The notes under the pieces: generated by a model | The model's input: the letters and a program-made list of their open reading frames with translations, nothing else | Databases searched by the model: none | Told to the model about the DNA's origin: nothing | Source: Pseudooceanicola nanhaiensis | GTDB lineage: Bacteria; Pseudomonadota; Alphaproteobacteria; Rhodobacterales; Rhodobacteraceae | Length of the DNA stretch: 64,000 nt | Direction of reading: 5' to 3' | Assembly (NCBI RefSeq): GCF_020171315.1 | Contig: NZ_JAIUZP010000006.1 | Coordinates: 372,001-436,000, forward strand | Position numbers and translations under genes: made by a program | Part shown: one piece after another, positions 1 through 8,739 of the stretch | How positions within the stretch are numbered: position 1 is the first letter of the stretch | How the letters are laid out: every line of letters begins with the position of its first letter

Positions 1-531
1 GACGCTGACCAGAGGCTGGGGGTGGCGCGGTGGCGCCATCCGCACTGGATTTCCTGCGAACTGTCCTTCCGCGGGCGGCACCGGGCGGTGATGTCCCCGG
101 GTGCCTATACGGAACTTTTCTTCCTCGACGAGGTGACGGCCATGGCCGCCGGGCACCGGGTCTGTGCCGAGTGCCGGCGGGCGGAGTACAATGCCTTCCG
201 CGCGGCCTGGGGCCGGGCCTTCGGCGCGCCGGTGCGCGCAGGCGAGATGGACCGTGTGCTCCATGCCGCGCGGGTGACACGCGGGCGGCAGCAGGTCCGC
301 CACGAGGCACAGGCGCAGAACCTGCCGGACGGGGCCTGCGTGCTCTGGGACGGGCGTGCCCACGCGGTGCGCGGTGGCGCACTTCTCGAATACACCCCAG
401 AGGGTTACGCGGGAAAGCTCACCCTGCCCCATGGGCCGGTGACCGTGCTCACGCCCGCGCCGCTGGTCGCGATCCTCGCGGCGGGTTATCGCCCGCGGTG
501 GCACGAGAGCGCCACCCGGCCCGCCGTCTGA
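1..531 (+). CDS. Hypothetical protein, 5' end cut by the window edge
   Basis: The frame is open from the first base, so the true start probably lies outside the window; an internal GTG at 22 would give 169 residues. The protein has no signal peptide or membrane segment. It is rich in Arg and His, with a paired-cysteine stretch CAECRRAEY near residue 55 and an aromatic/hydrophobic stretch TELFFLDEVTAMAAGHRVC just before it. The two close cysteines with nearby histidines might bind a metal, but that is inference. I do not recognise a named family with certainty. It stops 55 bases before the glycosyltransferase pair, on the same strand. Confidence 0.6.
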   Translation, partial: DADQRLGVARWRHPHWISCELSFRGRHRAVMSPGAYTELFFLDEVTAMAAGHRVCAECRRAEYNAFRAAWGRAFGAPVRAGEMDRVLHAARVTRGRQQVRHEAQAQNLPDGACVLWDGRAHAVRGGALLEYTPEGYAGKLTLPHGPVTVLTPAPLVAILAAGYRPRWHESATRPAV

Positions 532-586
532 GCGCCCCCTCCGGATAAATCTTGCGTCGCCCCATCCGGCAGCGCATCTTCGCCCC

Positions 587-2386
587 ATGACGAGCGAGCA
601 GCGCACGACCTATGGCGGCTTCGGCCGGGTCCTGACCCGGATGGAGAGCCGCTCCGATCCCTTCCGCTATGGCGCGGACGAATCCCTGCCGCCGGCGGAC
701 ATGGACCTGCGGCCGCTGCTGACCGAGAGGATCGGAGTGACCCCGGCGGCGCTGGAGGTCTCCAGATCAAGTTTCGCCTACAAGTGCCGGGAACTCATGG
801 AAGAATTCCGGGGAGAGCCCGCACTTCTCTGGCTCCATGGCCTGCTGATCGCGAACCTGCGGCGGCGCGGGCAGCCGGAACAGGCCGCCCCGCTGTTCCA
901 GCGCATTTGGGCCGAACACGGCGGCTTCCTGATCGACCGTCTGAACAGCCGCTGGCTGGTCTCGGCGGTTACGACCTTCGGCGATCATGGCGCGACAGAG
1001 GTGCAGCGCCGGGTTGGCCTCTCCATGAACGTGCTCTTCAACACGATGAAGCTCTACGAGGCGGAGCGGCTGCACGCGGGCCTCGCGCCGGAGCAGCCCT
1101 TCGACCAGCCCCACGAGCGCCACCGCCTGCCGCTGGACATGGATGATTTCTCGCTTCGTTCCGGCGGGCTGGACGTGAACATGCTGGGCCGGCTCTGGGT
1201 CGAGGCCGAGGCGGATCCGGTCATCGCGCCGCTGGCCCATCACCTGCTGGTCCTGCTGGACCGCGACGCGGGCGGGGTCTTCCGCCGCCTGCAGCTGATG
1301 CGCGAGGCGAAGGGAGAGCCGCAGCCGGGCGACGAACAGATGCCCCTGCCCGCCGATGCGCCGCGCGAGGATGCGCAGTTCACCCTCGCGAAGCCCAAGC
1401 TCGGCCACGTGGTGCCCGTTCCGCGCGCGGTCTCGGGCCGCCGCCGCTGGGGCGTGGTGGCGACCGTAAAGGCGCCCCTGTCGCGCATCGCCCGGTTTGC
1501 CGCATGGCATCTGCGCGCGGGCGCCGAACGCGTGACGCTCTACCTCGACGCGCCGGAGGCGGCACAGGTGGCCTGGCTCTCGGCCCAGCCGGGGATCGAG
1601 GTCGTGCCCTGCGACGCCGCCTATTGGGAGGGCCACGACAAGCGACCGCGGACCCACCAGCAACGGCAGATGCGCAATGCCACCCATTGCTACGAGCGCA
1701 GCGATCTGGACTGGCTGGCGCATATCGACGTGGACGAATTTCTGCTGACGCCGGAACCGCTTGGCGACATCCTCGCCCGCATCCCCTCCGACATTGCGCT
1801 CGCCCGGCTGGCCCCGGTGGAGCAGCTGGCAGACACCGGCGATGAGGCGCTTTTCAAGACCACCGCACGGCGCGCCGGGCATGCCTCCGCCGTGCTGGAG
1901 GAGGTCTATCCCACCTTCGGCATGCACCTGCGCGGCGGCTTCATCAGCCATCTGGAGGGCAAGGTCATCGCCCGCACCGGCCTGCCGCGCTGCCGCCTTG
2001 GCATCCATGCGCTGCTGTGGAAGCGACAGGCGGTGGAGAATGCCGCCGAGCTGACCCACTGCCACCTCGCCCATGCCCATGCGCCGGATTGGGAGAGTTT
2101 CCTTGGCCACCTCGACTTCCGGCTCGACCGGGGGTCGTATCGCAAGCAGGAGGACACGCGCTTCCGGCTCAACGAATTGTTCACCTTCCTGCGCAAGAGT
2201 GAGGGCGAAGAGGGCCTGCGCCTCTTCTTCGAGGAGGTCTGCACCGCCACCCCTGACCTTGTCGCCCGGTTGGAGGCGCGCGACATGCTGGTGCGCTGGA
2301 GGCTGGATCTGGACGCCGCGGTGGCGGAGGTCTTCGACCCCCTGCCAGAAGAACTGCCGGGCGAATTGCCTGGGGCGACCGCATGA
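587..2386 (+). CDS. Glycosyltransferase family 2-like protein with extra N-terminal domain
   Basis: A 599-residue protein. The C-terminal part, from about residue 288, matches the Glyco_tranf_2_4 type: a first strand reading VVATVKAP, then HLRAGAERVTLYLD, and the acidic metal/nucleotide-binding motif HIDVDEFLL near residues 379-387. This fold transfers sugar from an activated donor, usually to a surface polysaccharide or protein, and is cytoplasmic or membrane-associated. The first ~285 residues are a helical region of unknown role that the downstream paralog lacks. The stop overlaps the next start (ATGA), so the two genes are translationally coupled. No good ribosome-binding site precedes the ATG. 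Donor and acceptor cannot be told from sequence. Confidence 0.8.
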   Translation: MTSEQRTTYGGFGRVLTRMESRSDPFRYGADESLPPADMDLRPLLTERIGVTPAALEVSRSSFAYKCRELMEEFRGEPALLWLHGLLIANLRRRGQPEQAAPLFQRIWAEHGGFLIDRLNSRWLVSAVTTFGDHGATEVQRRVGLSMNVLFNTMKLYEAERLHAGLAPEQPFDQPHERHRLPLDMDDFSLRSGGLDVNMLGRLWVEAEADPVIAPLAHHLLVLLDRDAGGVFRRLQLMREAKGEPQPGDEQMPLPADAPREDAQFTLAKPKLGHVVPVPRAVSGRRRWGVVATVKAPLSRIARFAAWHLRAGAERVTLYLDAPEAAQVAWLSAQPGIEVVPCDAAYWEGHDKRPRTHQQRQMRNATHCYERSDLDWLAHIDVDEFLLTPEPLGDILARIPSDIALARLAPVEQLADTGDEALFKTTARRAGHASAVLEEVYPTFGMHLRGGFISHLEGKVIARTGLPRCRLGIHALLWKRQAVENAAELTHCHLAHAHAPDWESFLGHLDFRLDRGSYRKQEDTRFRLNELFTFLRKSEGEEGLRLFFEEVCTATPDLVARLEARDMLVRWRLDLDAAVAEVFDPLPEELPGELPGATA

Positions 2387-3480
2387 GCGACGCGTGGTCG
2401 ATCGCCCTCTCCCGGCACGCCGGACGGGCAGAGCCCCTGCCCGCTGCCACCCCGGGCGACGGGGCCGAAACCGAGGCCGGTTCGCTGCGCAGCGCCGGTC
2501 CGAAGCGCGAGGTCACTTGGGGCCTCGTCTCCACCATCAAGGCACCTGCCCATAAGGTGCTGGACTTCGCCGCGTGGCATCTGGAAATGGGGGCGCATCG
2601 GCTCTTCCTCTACCTCGATGATCCGGAGGACCCGGTCTTCGAGGTGCTCAAGGCACATCCCCGCATCCGGCCCACGCTCTGCGATCGGCGGCATTGGAAG
2701 CGGCTTGGCCGGCGGCCTGAGAAGCACCAGCCGCGCCAGACGATGAATGCGACGCAGGCCTACGCCAAGGCGGATGTGGACTGGCTGGCCCATATCGACG
2801 TGGACGAATTCCTCATCGCCCCGCGCCCCATGGCAGAGGTCCTTTCCGCCCTGCCCGACACCTGCCACGCCGCCCGTGTTCGCCCCGTCGAGGCGCTCGC
2901 CCCGGGCGCGGATACCCCGCCGGGCACCACCCGTTTCAAGGCCTGCGCACTGGATCGCGGCACGAGGCTGGCGCAATCCGCAGAGGTCTACCCGGAGTTC
3001 GGTCAATGGCTGAACGGCGGGTTCCTGAGCCATGTCGCGGGCAAGATCTTTGCCCGCCCCGGCCTGTTGGGGGCCGAATTCCGCATCCACAACCTCAAGA
3101 CCGCCGAGGGGGACAACCCCGGCCAGCAGGAGCTGAGCGAGGTCGAACTGGCGCATTTCCACGCCCCGCACCTCGAGGCCTGGCTCGCCGCCTATCGCTT
3201 CCGTTTGGAACAGGGCTCCTACCGGGCAGAGCTGAAACCGGCCCGCGCGCGGGACAAGGGCGGCCTCTCGATGCATGAGCTCTTTACCCTGATCGAGGCC
3301 GAAGAAGGCGAAACCGGCCTGCGCCGGTTCTTCGCCGAGGTCGGGCAGGACAGCCCGGACTTGCGCGGAAAACTCGCCGCCCACGGGCTCCTGCGGGAGC
3401 TGTCCCTGCCCCTCGACAGCCTGCGGGAAAAGCACTTTCCCGGGGCCGTTCCGGACCATGACGCGGCAGGCCCCGCCTAA
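2383..3480 (+). CDS. Glycosyltransferase family 2-like protein (paralog of the preceding gene)
   Basis: A 365-residue protein that covers only the catalytic region of its upstream neighbour. It has the same opening strand (GLVSTIKAPAHKVLDFAAWH), the same QxMNATQAY/RNATHCY-like segment and the identical core DWLAHIDVDEFL near residue 135-146. The C-terminal part carries the shared LNELFTF / MHELFTL motif followed by an acidic stretch. The start ATG lies inside the stop of the preceding gene. The pair looks like a tandem duplication followed by gain or loss of the N-terminal domain. The substrate is unknown, and a role in surface glycan synthesis is inferred from the family only. Confidence 0.8.
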   Translation: MSDAWSIALSRHAGRAEPLPAATPGDGAETEAGSLRSAGPKREVTWGLVSTIKAPAHKVLDFAAWHLEMGAHRLFLYLDDPEDPVFEVLKAHPRIRPTLCDRRHWKRLGRRPEKHQPRQTMNATQAYAKADVDWLAHIDVDEFLIAPRPMAEVLSALPDTCHAARVRPVEALAPGADTPPGTTRFKACALDRGTRLAQSAEVYPEFGQWLNGGFLSHVAGKIFARPGLLGAEFRIHNLKTAEGDNPGQQELSEVELAHFHAPHLEAWLAAYRFRLEQGSYRAELKPARARDKGGLSMHELFTLIEAEEGETGLRRFFAEVGQDSPDLRGKLAAHGLLRELSLPLDSLREKHFPGAVPDHDAAGPA

Positions 3481-3493
3481 TCATGCGATTTTA

Positions 3494-3522
3494 TTGACGA
3501 AAACACAAAAATGCGTTATCTG
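3494..3522 (+). promoter_or_regulatory. Candidate sigma-70 promoter of the DEAD-box helicase gene
   Basis: TTGACG at 3494-3499 and TATCTG at 3517-3522 are separated by 17 bases, in an AT-rich stretch unlike its GC-rich surroundings. Transcription from here would give a leader of roughly 90 bases before the ATG at 3621. Long leaders are common for cold-inducible DEAD-box helicase genes in other bacteria. The -10 match is only three of six. Confidence 0.5.
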
Positions 3523-3620
3523 CGCGGCGGGGGTTATTCAAGCGGCGTTCAGCCGGGCCACCCGGGCTACCCCCTCGACAGACGCTGCGGGCCAAATGTG
3601 TCCGCAAACCACGGATACAT

Positions 3621-5117
3621 ATGACAAAGTTCGCTGATCTGAACCTGGACCCCAAGGTCCTCAAAGCCATTGACGAAGCTGGCTACGAGTCGCCCACGCC
3701 GATTCAGGCGGGTGCCATTCCGCCCGCGCTCGAGGGCAAGGACGTCCTCGGCATCGCCCAGACGGGCACCGGCAAGACCGCCTCCTTCACCCTGCCGATG
3801 ATCACCATGCTGGCCAAGGGCCGCGCCCGGGCACGGATGCCGCGCTCGCTGGTACTGGCCCCGACGCGGGAACTGGCGGCGCAGGTGGCCGAGAACTTCG
3901 ACACCTACACCAAGCACCTGAAGCTGACGAAAGCCCTGCTGATCGGCGGCGTCTCCTTCAAGGAGCAGGAACAGCTGATCGACCGCGGCGTCGACGTTCT
4001 GATCGCGACCCCCGGCCGCCTGCTCGACCATTTCGAGCGCGGCAAGCTGCTGCTGACCGGCGTGCAGATCATGGTGGTGGACGAAGCGGACCGGATGCTC
4101 GACATGGGCTTCATCCCGGACATCGAGCGGATCTTCTCGCTCACGCCCTTCACCCGTCAGACCCTCTTCTTCTCGGCCACGATGGCGCCGGAAATCGAGC
4201 GGATCACCAACACCTTCCTGTCGAACCCGACCCGGATCGAAGTGGCCCGTCAGGCCACCACGTCGGAGAACATCGAACAGGGCGTGGTCATGTTCAAGGG
4301 CTCGCGGAAGGACCGCGAGGCCTCCGAGAAACGCCGCCTGCTGCGCGATCTGATCGCCGCCGAGGGCGAGGCGCTGACCAATGCGATCATCTTCTGCAAC
4401 CGCAAGACGGATGTGGATATCACCGCGAAATCGCTCAAGAAATACGGCATGGACGCGGCCCCGATCCACGGTGACCTCGACCAGTCGCAGCGCATGCGCA
4501 CCCTCGACGCCTTCCGCGAAGGCACGCTGAAGCTGCTGGTGGCCTCCGATGTCGCCGCGCGCGGCCTCGACGTGCCCTCGGTCAGCCACGTGTTCAACTT
4601 CGACGTGCCCAGCCACGCCGAGGACTACGTGCACCGCATCGGCCGCACCGGCCGCGCAGGGCGCAAGGGCAAGACCGTGATGATCTGCGTGCCGCGCGAC
4701 GAGAAGAACCTCGCCGACATCGAGTCGCTGGTGGAGAAGACCATTCCGCGCATCGACGCGCCCGGTCGCCCCGCCACGGCGGAAGAGGCCCCCGAGGCCG
4801 ATGCGCCCGCAGCAGCGGAGGCCAAGCCCCGCCGCACCCGCACCCGCGGCTCGCGCAAGACCGAACCCAAGGTTGACGCCAAGGTTGACGCCAAGACGGA
4901 AGCCCCGGTTGAGGCCCCCGTCGCGGCAGCCCCCGCCGTCGTGGCAGAGGCCCCCGCGCAGGAAACCGCAGCGGAGCGGTCCGACCGCGGGTCGTCCTCC
5001 CGCTCCTCCCGTGGCCGTGGCCGCCGGGATGAGCGCGACGACAAGAAGGTCGTCGGCATGGGCGATCACCTGCCCAGCTTCATCGCGCTCAGCTTCGAGG
5101 AACGTCGCGCCTCCTGA
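3621..5117 (+). CDS. DEAD-box ATP-dependent RNA helicase (RhlE type)
   Basis: A 498-residue RNA helicase that unwinds RNA duplexes using ATP, acting in RNA turnover or ribosome assembly. The motifs run in order: Q motif ([14 protein letters not shown]), Walker A AQTGTGKT near residue 47, PTRELAAQV, the DEAD box [30 protein letters not shown] and [13 protein letters not shown]. The core ends near residue 375. A low-complexity tail follows: Ala/Pro/Glu-rich with short KVDAK repeats, then an Arg/Ser-rich patch ([18 protein letters not shown]) probably used for RNA contact. The gene is monocistronic, with its own promoter-like sequence and a downstream hairpin. Confidence 0.95.
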   Translation: MTKFADLNLDPKVLKAIDEAGYESPTPIQAGAIPPALEGKDVLGIAQTGTGKTASFTLPMITMLAKGRARARMPRSLVLAPTRELAAQVAENFDTYTKHLKLTKALLIGGVSFKEQEQLIDRGVDVLIATPGRLLDHFERGKLLLTGVQIMVVDEADRMLDMGFIPDIERIFSLTPFTRQTLFFSATMAPEIERITNTFLSNPTRIEVARQATTSENIEQGVVMFKGSRKDREASEKRRLLRDLIAAEGEALTNAIIFCNRKTDVDITAKSLKKYGMDAAPIHGDLDQSQRMRTLDAFREGTLKLLVASDVAARGLDVPSVSHVFNFDVPSHAEDYVHRIGRTGRAGRKGKTVMICVPRDEKNLADIESLVEKTIPRIDAPGRPATAEEAPEADAPAAAEAKPRRTRTRGSRKTEPKVDAKVDAKTEAPVEAPVAAAPAVVAEAPAQETAAERSDRGSSSRSSRGRGRRDERDDKKVVGMGDHLPSFIALSFEERRAS

Positions 5118-5131
5118 GGTGCGCCGTATCC

Positions 5132-5154
5132 CGGCCCCGGACCGTCCGGGGCCG
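5132..5154 (+). terminator. GC-rich hairpin after the helicase gene
   Basis: A perfect 10-base stem (CGGCCCCGGA paired with TCCGGGGCCG) with a 3-base loop, 15 bases after the helicase stop. There is no clear T-run after it, so it may be a weak terminator or a 3' end stabiliser. Confidence 0.5.
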
Positions 5155-5234
5155 CTTCGGGCCGCGCGCCCGCACATGCTTTCTTAACAACCTGAGCCTA
5201 GCCTGCCTCCGACCAATGTCGGGAGCGGCTCATC

Positions 5235-5591
5235 ATGCGTGGCATCCAGGGCGAACCGATCGCCACTTCCCGGGCGGGCCAGCGTCTCGCCTCCGCCCCG
5301 GCCGAGCGTCGGGCCCATGCGCGGATCGGGATCCGGCAGCATTGCGTGCTGGTGACGGCAGATGCGCGCCTTCAGGGATGGATCCGCGATATTTCCCTCG
5401 GCGGGATGCTGGTGGAACTTCCCCTCCCGGTCACGAGCTATCGTCTGGCAGAGGTGCAGGGTGTCGACGTGCCCGACCTTGGCTGGGTCGCGGTAGAGCG
5501 TCGCTGGTCCGCCGGGCCCCGGCTGGGCCTGCGGTTCCGGGCCCCGGCGCGGGCGCGGGACATTGCAGAGGCGCTGATGGCGAAGGCCTGA
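5235..5591 (+). CDS. PilZ domain protein (probable cyclic-di-GMP binding)
   Basis: A 118-residue single-domain protein. It has the two parts of a PilZ c-di-GMP site: an arginine-rich RxxxR-type segment (AERRAHARIGIR, near residues 23-34) and the D-x-S-x-x-G motif IRDISLGGMLVE near residues 50-61. PilZ proteins act as c-di-GMP receptors that change motility, exopolysaccharide synthesis or partner binding. The start is supported by GGGAGCGG just upstream. It stands alone between the helicase and a convergent minus-strand gene, so its effector target is unknown. The family assignment is good, but binding is inferred. Confidence 0.85.
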   Translation: MRGIQGEPIATSRAGQRLASAPAERRAHARIGIRQHCVLVTADARLQGWIRDISLGGMLVELPLPVTSYRLAEVQGVDVPDLGWVAVERRWSAGPRLGLRFRAPARARDIAEALMAKA

Positions 5592-5611
5592 GGGCCGCAA
5601 GCGGTTGGAGC

Positions 5612-5662
5612 GAACGACAGGGGCAAACGGTTCGGGTGAACGGCAGGGGCGAACGGTCGGGT
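5612..5662. repeat. Short tandem repeat, two ~25-base copies built from ~13-base units
   Basis: Copies at 5612-5637 and 5638-5662 differ at two substitutions and one indel. Each divides into two related units of the form (G/A)AACG...GGG(C/T). The array lies between the convergent PilZ and zinc-ribbon genes. Confidence 0.6.
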
Positions 5663-5703
5663 TAAACCGCTGGGAGCGGACAGTAGCTGCGCCGCGACAC
5701 GCC

Positions 5704-6159
5704 TCAGTGACAGGTCACATCCACCTTCTTCGCGGCCCGTACGAACTCCGGCAGGTAGAAGCGCAGCTCCGCCTCCTCGGTCGGCCAGATGTCGAAGGGC
5801 ACGCGCACGCGTTCCGTGAGGCCCCCGTTCGGACTGTGCAGCGTGCCCGTCACCATCACGTATTGCGCGGGGCCCGTCCGCTCGACCTGCACAAGGACGC
5901 TGTAGCCATTCCGCATGACGCCATCGGTCAGGAACATCTGCTGCCGGGTCGTGACCCGCAGGATGCGGCATTCCCCCCGCTTGCCCGCCGGTTCCCTCAA
6001 CTGCAGAAGCCCGGCCCCCATGAGGGCCAGCCCCACGAGGGCAGAGGCACGTAGCACGACGCGACGATAGCTGCCGGGCGCCGCTGCCCCGCAGAACGGG
6101 CATGTGTGCTGATCGTCAGGGATGACCGCCGCGCAATGACGACAGCGGGCAATGGCCAT
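5704..6159 (-). CDS. Zinc-ribbon membrane-anchored protein of unknown function
   Basis: I place the start at the ATG at 6159, which gives 151 residues, because GGAGGG lies just upstream; a longer frame to 6216 lacks such support. The N-terminus is a zinc ribbon with two CxxC pairs (CRHC near residue 6, CPFC near residue 20). One membrane helix follows around residues 32-52 (VVLRASALVGLALMGAGLL), then a ~95-residue domain with cysteines at both ends (GECRIL, DVTCH). The tail is probably periplasmic, where those cysteines could form a disulfide. It may be cotranscribed behind rnj. I do not recognise a specific function. Confidence 0.75.
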   Translation of the reverse strand: MAIARCRHCAAVIPDDQHTCPFCGAAAPGSYRRVVLRASALVGLALMGAGLLQLREPAGKRGECRILRVTTRQQMFLTDGVMRNGYSVLVQVERTGPAQYVMVTGTLHSPNGGLTERVRVPFDIWPTEEAELRFYLPEFVRAAKKVDVTCH

Positions 6160-6231
6160 GGTGCCCTCCTCGCGCCGCCCAAAGGGGACGGCCCGGGGAG
6201 GGTAGCCCGAAAGCATGAGGAGAGTGTTACC

Positions 6232-6264
6232 CCCGGCCCGATCCGCAAGCGGCTGCGGGCCGGG
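6232..6264 (-). terminator. Hairpin between rnj and the zinc-ribbon gene
   Basis: A perfect 9-base stem (CCCGGCCCG with CGGGCCGGG) encloses a 15-base loop, 8 bases past the rnj stop on the minus strand. There is no T-run, so it could be a processing or stabilising structure rather than a terminator of the long nuo-rnj unit. Confidence 0.4.
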
Positions 6265-6271
6265 TGCCGCC

Positions 6272-7939
6272 TCAGCTGAGGCGGCTGATCACGATGGTGA
6301 CCTCGGGCTTCTTGCCGATCTCGGACTGGGCCGACTGGCGCACGGTGCGGCGCAGCAGTTCGGTCAGCTTGTCGTCGTCGGTCAGGGTCTTGTCCCCTGC
6401 CCGGCCGAGCGCCTGGCTCAGGTCCTCTTCCAGCACATCCACCAGCGGCGCGTTGTTGCGGCCCATTTCGGCCAGCCCCATCACGTCGCACCACGGATCG
6501 CCGAGCGGCTCATCCGCCTCGTCGAGGATCACCGTCACGGTCACATGACCGTTCAGCGCCATGCGGATACGGTCCCGGACGATCCCGTCAAGCGCGCCGA
6601 TCTGCACCGAACCGTCGAGGTAGGTGCGCCCGGTCTCGATATATTCCGCCACGGTGGGCTGGTTGCCGGTGAGGTCGATCATCGTGCCGTTCACCGCAAG
6701 GACGCCCAGGCGGCCGTTCTCTTCCGCAAGCTTGGTATGCGCGCGCAGGTGCCGGTGTTCGCCGTGCATCGGCACAACGATCTGCGGGTTGGTGATCTGG
6801 TGCATCCGCTCCAGGTCGGGCCGGTTGGCGTGACCGGAGACGTGGTAGAGCCCGCCGCTGTCATCCACGACCTCGACGCCCATCTCGGAGAAGGCGTTCA
6901 TGATCCGGAAGACATCCTTCTCGTTCCCCGGAATGGTCTTGGAGGAGAAGAGGAAGGTATCGCCTTCCTTCAGCGTCAGGCCAAGGTACTTGCCCCGGCT
7001 CAGCTGTGCCGTGGCCGCGCGGCGTTCGCCCTGCGAGCCGGTGACGATCAGCATCAGGTTCTCGCGCGGGATGTTCAGCGCTTCCTCGGCCGAAACGACC
7101 GTGGGGAAATCGGTGAGCACGCCGGTGGTCAGCGCGGTCTCGATCATGCGGCGCATGGCGCGGCCCAGCAGGCAGACGGAGCGGCCCGCCCGGTCAGCAG
7201 CCTGCGCCAGCGTCTTCACCCGCGCCACGTTGGAGGCGAAGGTCGTCGCGACCACGAGGGCCGGCGCGGCAGAGATCAGCTTCTCGATGTCCGGGCCCAG
7301 CGTGGCCTCGGAGCGGCCCGGGTTGGGCGAGAAGACGTTGGTACTGTCGCAGATCAGCGCCTTGACCCCGGGCTTGGAGACCTCGGCCCAGAGATCCGGG
7401 TCGAAGGGCTCGCCCACCAGCGGGGTGCTGTCGAGCTTGAAGTCGCCGGTGTGCAGCACACGGCCCGCAGGCGTGTCGATCACGAGCGCCGAGCTTTCGG
7501 GGATCGAGTGCGACATCGGCAGGAAGGAAACCTCGAAGGGCCCGGCCTGCACGGTCTCCGGGAAGGGCGAGCAGGTGCGCACGACGTTTTCGGGCAGGCC
7601 GTATTCAGCCAGCTTGTGCCGCGCGATGGCCGCGGTGAAGGGCCTTGCATAGACCGGCGCGCCGAGGGACTCGTAGAGATGCCCCACCCCGCCCACGTGG
7701 TCCTCGTGGGCGTGGGTGATGAAGATCGCCTCCAGCCGGTCGCGGCGGTCCTTCAGCCAGGTGATGTCGGCCATGATCAGATCGACCCCGGGCGTCGTAT
7801 CCATGTCCGGGAAGGCAACGCCCAGATCGACGAGGATCAGACGTTCCTCGCCGGGCTTGCCGTAGCCGTAGACATAGGTATTCATCCCGATCTCACCCGC
7901 GCCACCGAGGGGGAGGTAGATCAATCTGTCGGTGCTCAT
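6272..7939 (-). CDS. rnj: Ribonuclease J
   Basis: A 555-residue metallo-beta-lactamase/beta-CASP nuclease, the usual length for RNase J. It matures and degrades RNA by endo- and 5'-exonucleolytic cleavage. The N-terminus reads LIYLPLGGAGEIGMNTYVYG, and the metal-binding motif is HAHEDHVGG near residues 70-80. Further ligands lie in SHSIPES and HTGDFKLD, and the beta-CASP part has TGSQGE and MHGEHRHL. The start overlaps the coaX stop (ATGA). It is the last gene of a minus-strand run that starts at nuoA, although an internal promoter cannot be excluded. Confidence 0.95.
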   Translation of the reverse strand: MSTDRLIYLPLGGAGEIGMNTYVYGYGKPGEERLILVDLGVAFPDMDTTPGVDLIMADITWLKDRRDRLEAIFITHAHEDHVGGVGHLYESLGAPVYARPFTAAIARHKLAEYGLPENVVRTCSPFPETVQAGPFEVSFLPMSHSIPESSALVIDTPAGRVLHTGDFKLDSTPLVGEPFDPDLWAEVSKPGVKALICDSTNVFSPNPGRSEATLGPDIEKLISAAPALVVATTFASNVARVKTLAQAADRAGRSVCLLGRAMRRMIETALTTGVLTDFPTVVSAEEALNIPRENLMLIVTGSQGERRAATAQLSRGKYLGLTLKEGDTFLFSSKTIPGNEKDVFRIMNAFSEMGVEVVDDSGGLYHVSGHANRPDLERMHQITNPQIVVPMHGEHRHLRAHTKLAEENGRLGVLAVNGTMIDLTGNQPTVAEYIETGRTYLDGSVQIGALDGIVRDRIRMALNGHVTVTVILDEADEPLGDPWCDVMGLAEMGRNNAPLVDVLEEDLSQALGRAGDKTLTDDDKLTELLRRTVRQSAQSEIGKKPEVTIVISRLS

Positions 7940-8715
7940 ACGTTGTCCTGTGCTTTGTTGAATTCGAAAATTATGCGTAACCCGTGAAGGGTCAGAAATT
8001 CATCGAACGTGTCGAACAGCGTATCGCCCTGCGCGAAGAGCGGTGCAAGCCCCCCGGTCGAAATGATTTTCATCGGGCGGCCATATTCTTCCTTAATTCG
8101 CTCGCAAATCCCGCGCACGAGGCCGACGTAGCCCCAGAAAACCCCGGACTGGATACAGGCGACCGTATTGGTGCCGATCACCCTCTCGGGGCGGGTCACG
8201 TCCACATGCGGCAGCGCGGCCGCACCCTGGTGCAGCGCCTCGAGGCTGAGGTTCACGCCCGGCGCGATGACCCCGCCGACATAGGCGCCGTCCTCCGCCA
8301 CCACGTCGAAGTTGGTGGCGGTGCCGAAATCCACGACGACGACGTCGCCGCCGTAGCGGTCAAAGGCGCCCACGGCATTGGCCAGACGGTCCGGGCCGGG
8401 GCGCGTGCCCTCGTCCACGCGGGGGGCGACGGGCAGCAGGCATTCCGGCTTGCCCACCACCAGCGGGCGGCAGTTGAAATAGCGATCGGCAAGGACGCGC
8501 AGGTTGAACACCACCCGCGGCACGGTGGAGGAGATGATCACCGCGTTGATGTCCATCGGCACGCCGTGGTGCTGAAGCAGCGTCGCAAGCCAGACGTAAT
8601 ACTGGTCCGCCGTCCGCCGGTGGTCGGTCGAGGCCCGGAAGGTGCAGAGGAACTCTGTCCCGTTCCAGACCGAGAAAACGATATTCGTGTTGCCGCAGTC
8701 GATGGCCAGAAGCAT
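7936..8715 (-). CDS. coaX: Type III pantothenate kinase
   Basis: A 259-residue enzyme that phosphorylates pantothenate, the first step of coenzyme A synthesis. It belongs to the ASKHA fold: the N-terminal phosphate loop is LLAIDCGNTNIVFSVWNG, followed by GPDRLANAVGAFDRYGG and the second phosphate motif VVDFGTATNFD. GGVIAPGV and STGGLAP complete the family pattern. It is coupled to rnj by a 4-base overlap and starts 24 bases after birA. The birA-coaX-rnj order behind nuoN is, as I recall, common in Rhodobacterales. Confidence 0.95.
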   Translation of the reverse strand: MLLAIDCGNTNIVFSVWNGTEFLCTFRASTDHRRTADQYYVWLATLLQHHGVPMDINAVIISSTVPRVVFNLRVLADRYFNCRPLVVGKPECLLPVAPRVDEGTRPGPDRLANAVGAFDRYGGDVVVVDFGTATNFDVVAEDGAYVGGVIAPGVNLSLEALHQGAAALPHVDVTRPERVIGTNTVACIQSGVFWGYVGLVRGICERIKEEYGRPMKIISTGGLAPLFAQGDTLFDTFDEFLTLHGLRIIFEFNKAQDNV

Positions 8716-8739
8716 GGCCTCTCCTCCTATCAGCGTGGG

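Noticed and set aside
767-2110. Long minus-strand open frame opposite the first glycosyltransferase
   Set aside because: It is the antisense of a gene with clear catalytic motifs; high GC makes such shadows common. It lacks a ribosome-binding site and recognisable domains.
3567-5177. 536-codon minus-strand frame opposite the helicase
   Set aside because: It mirrors the helicase codon pattern and its product is His/Gly/Arg-rich nonsense with no motif.
6215-7987. 590-codon plus-strand frame opposite rnj
   Set aside because: It is a shadow of RNase J, whose motifs are complete in the minus frame.
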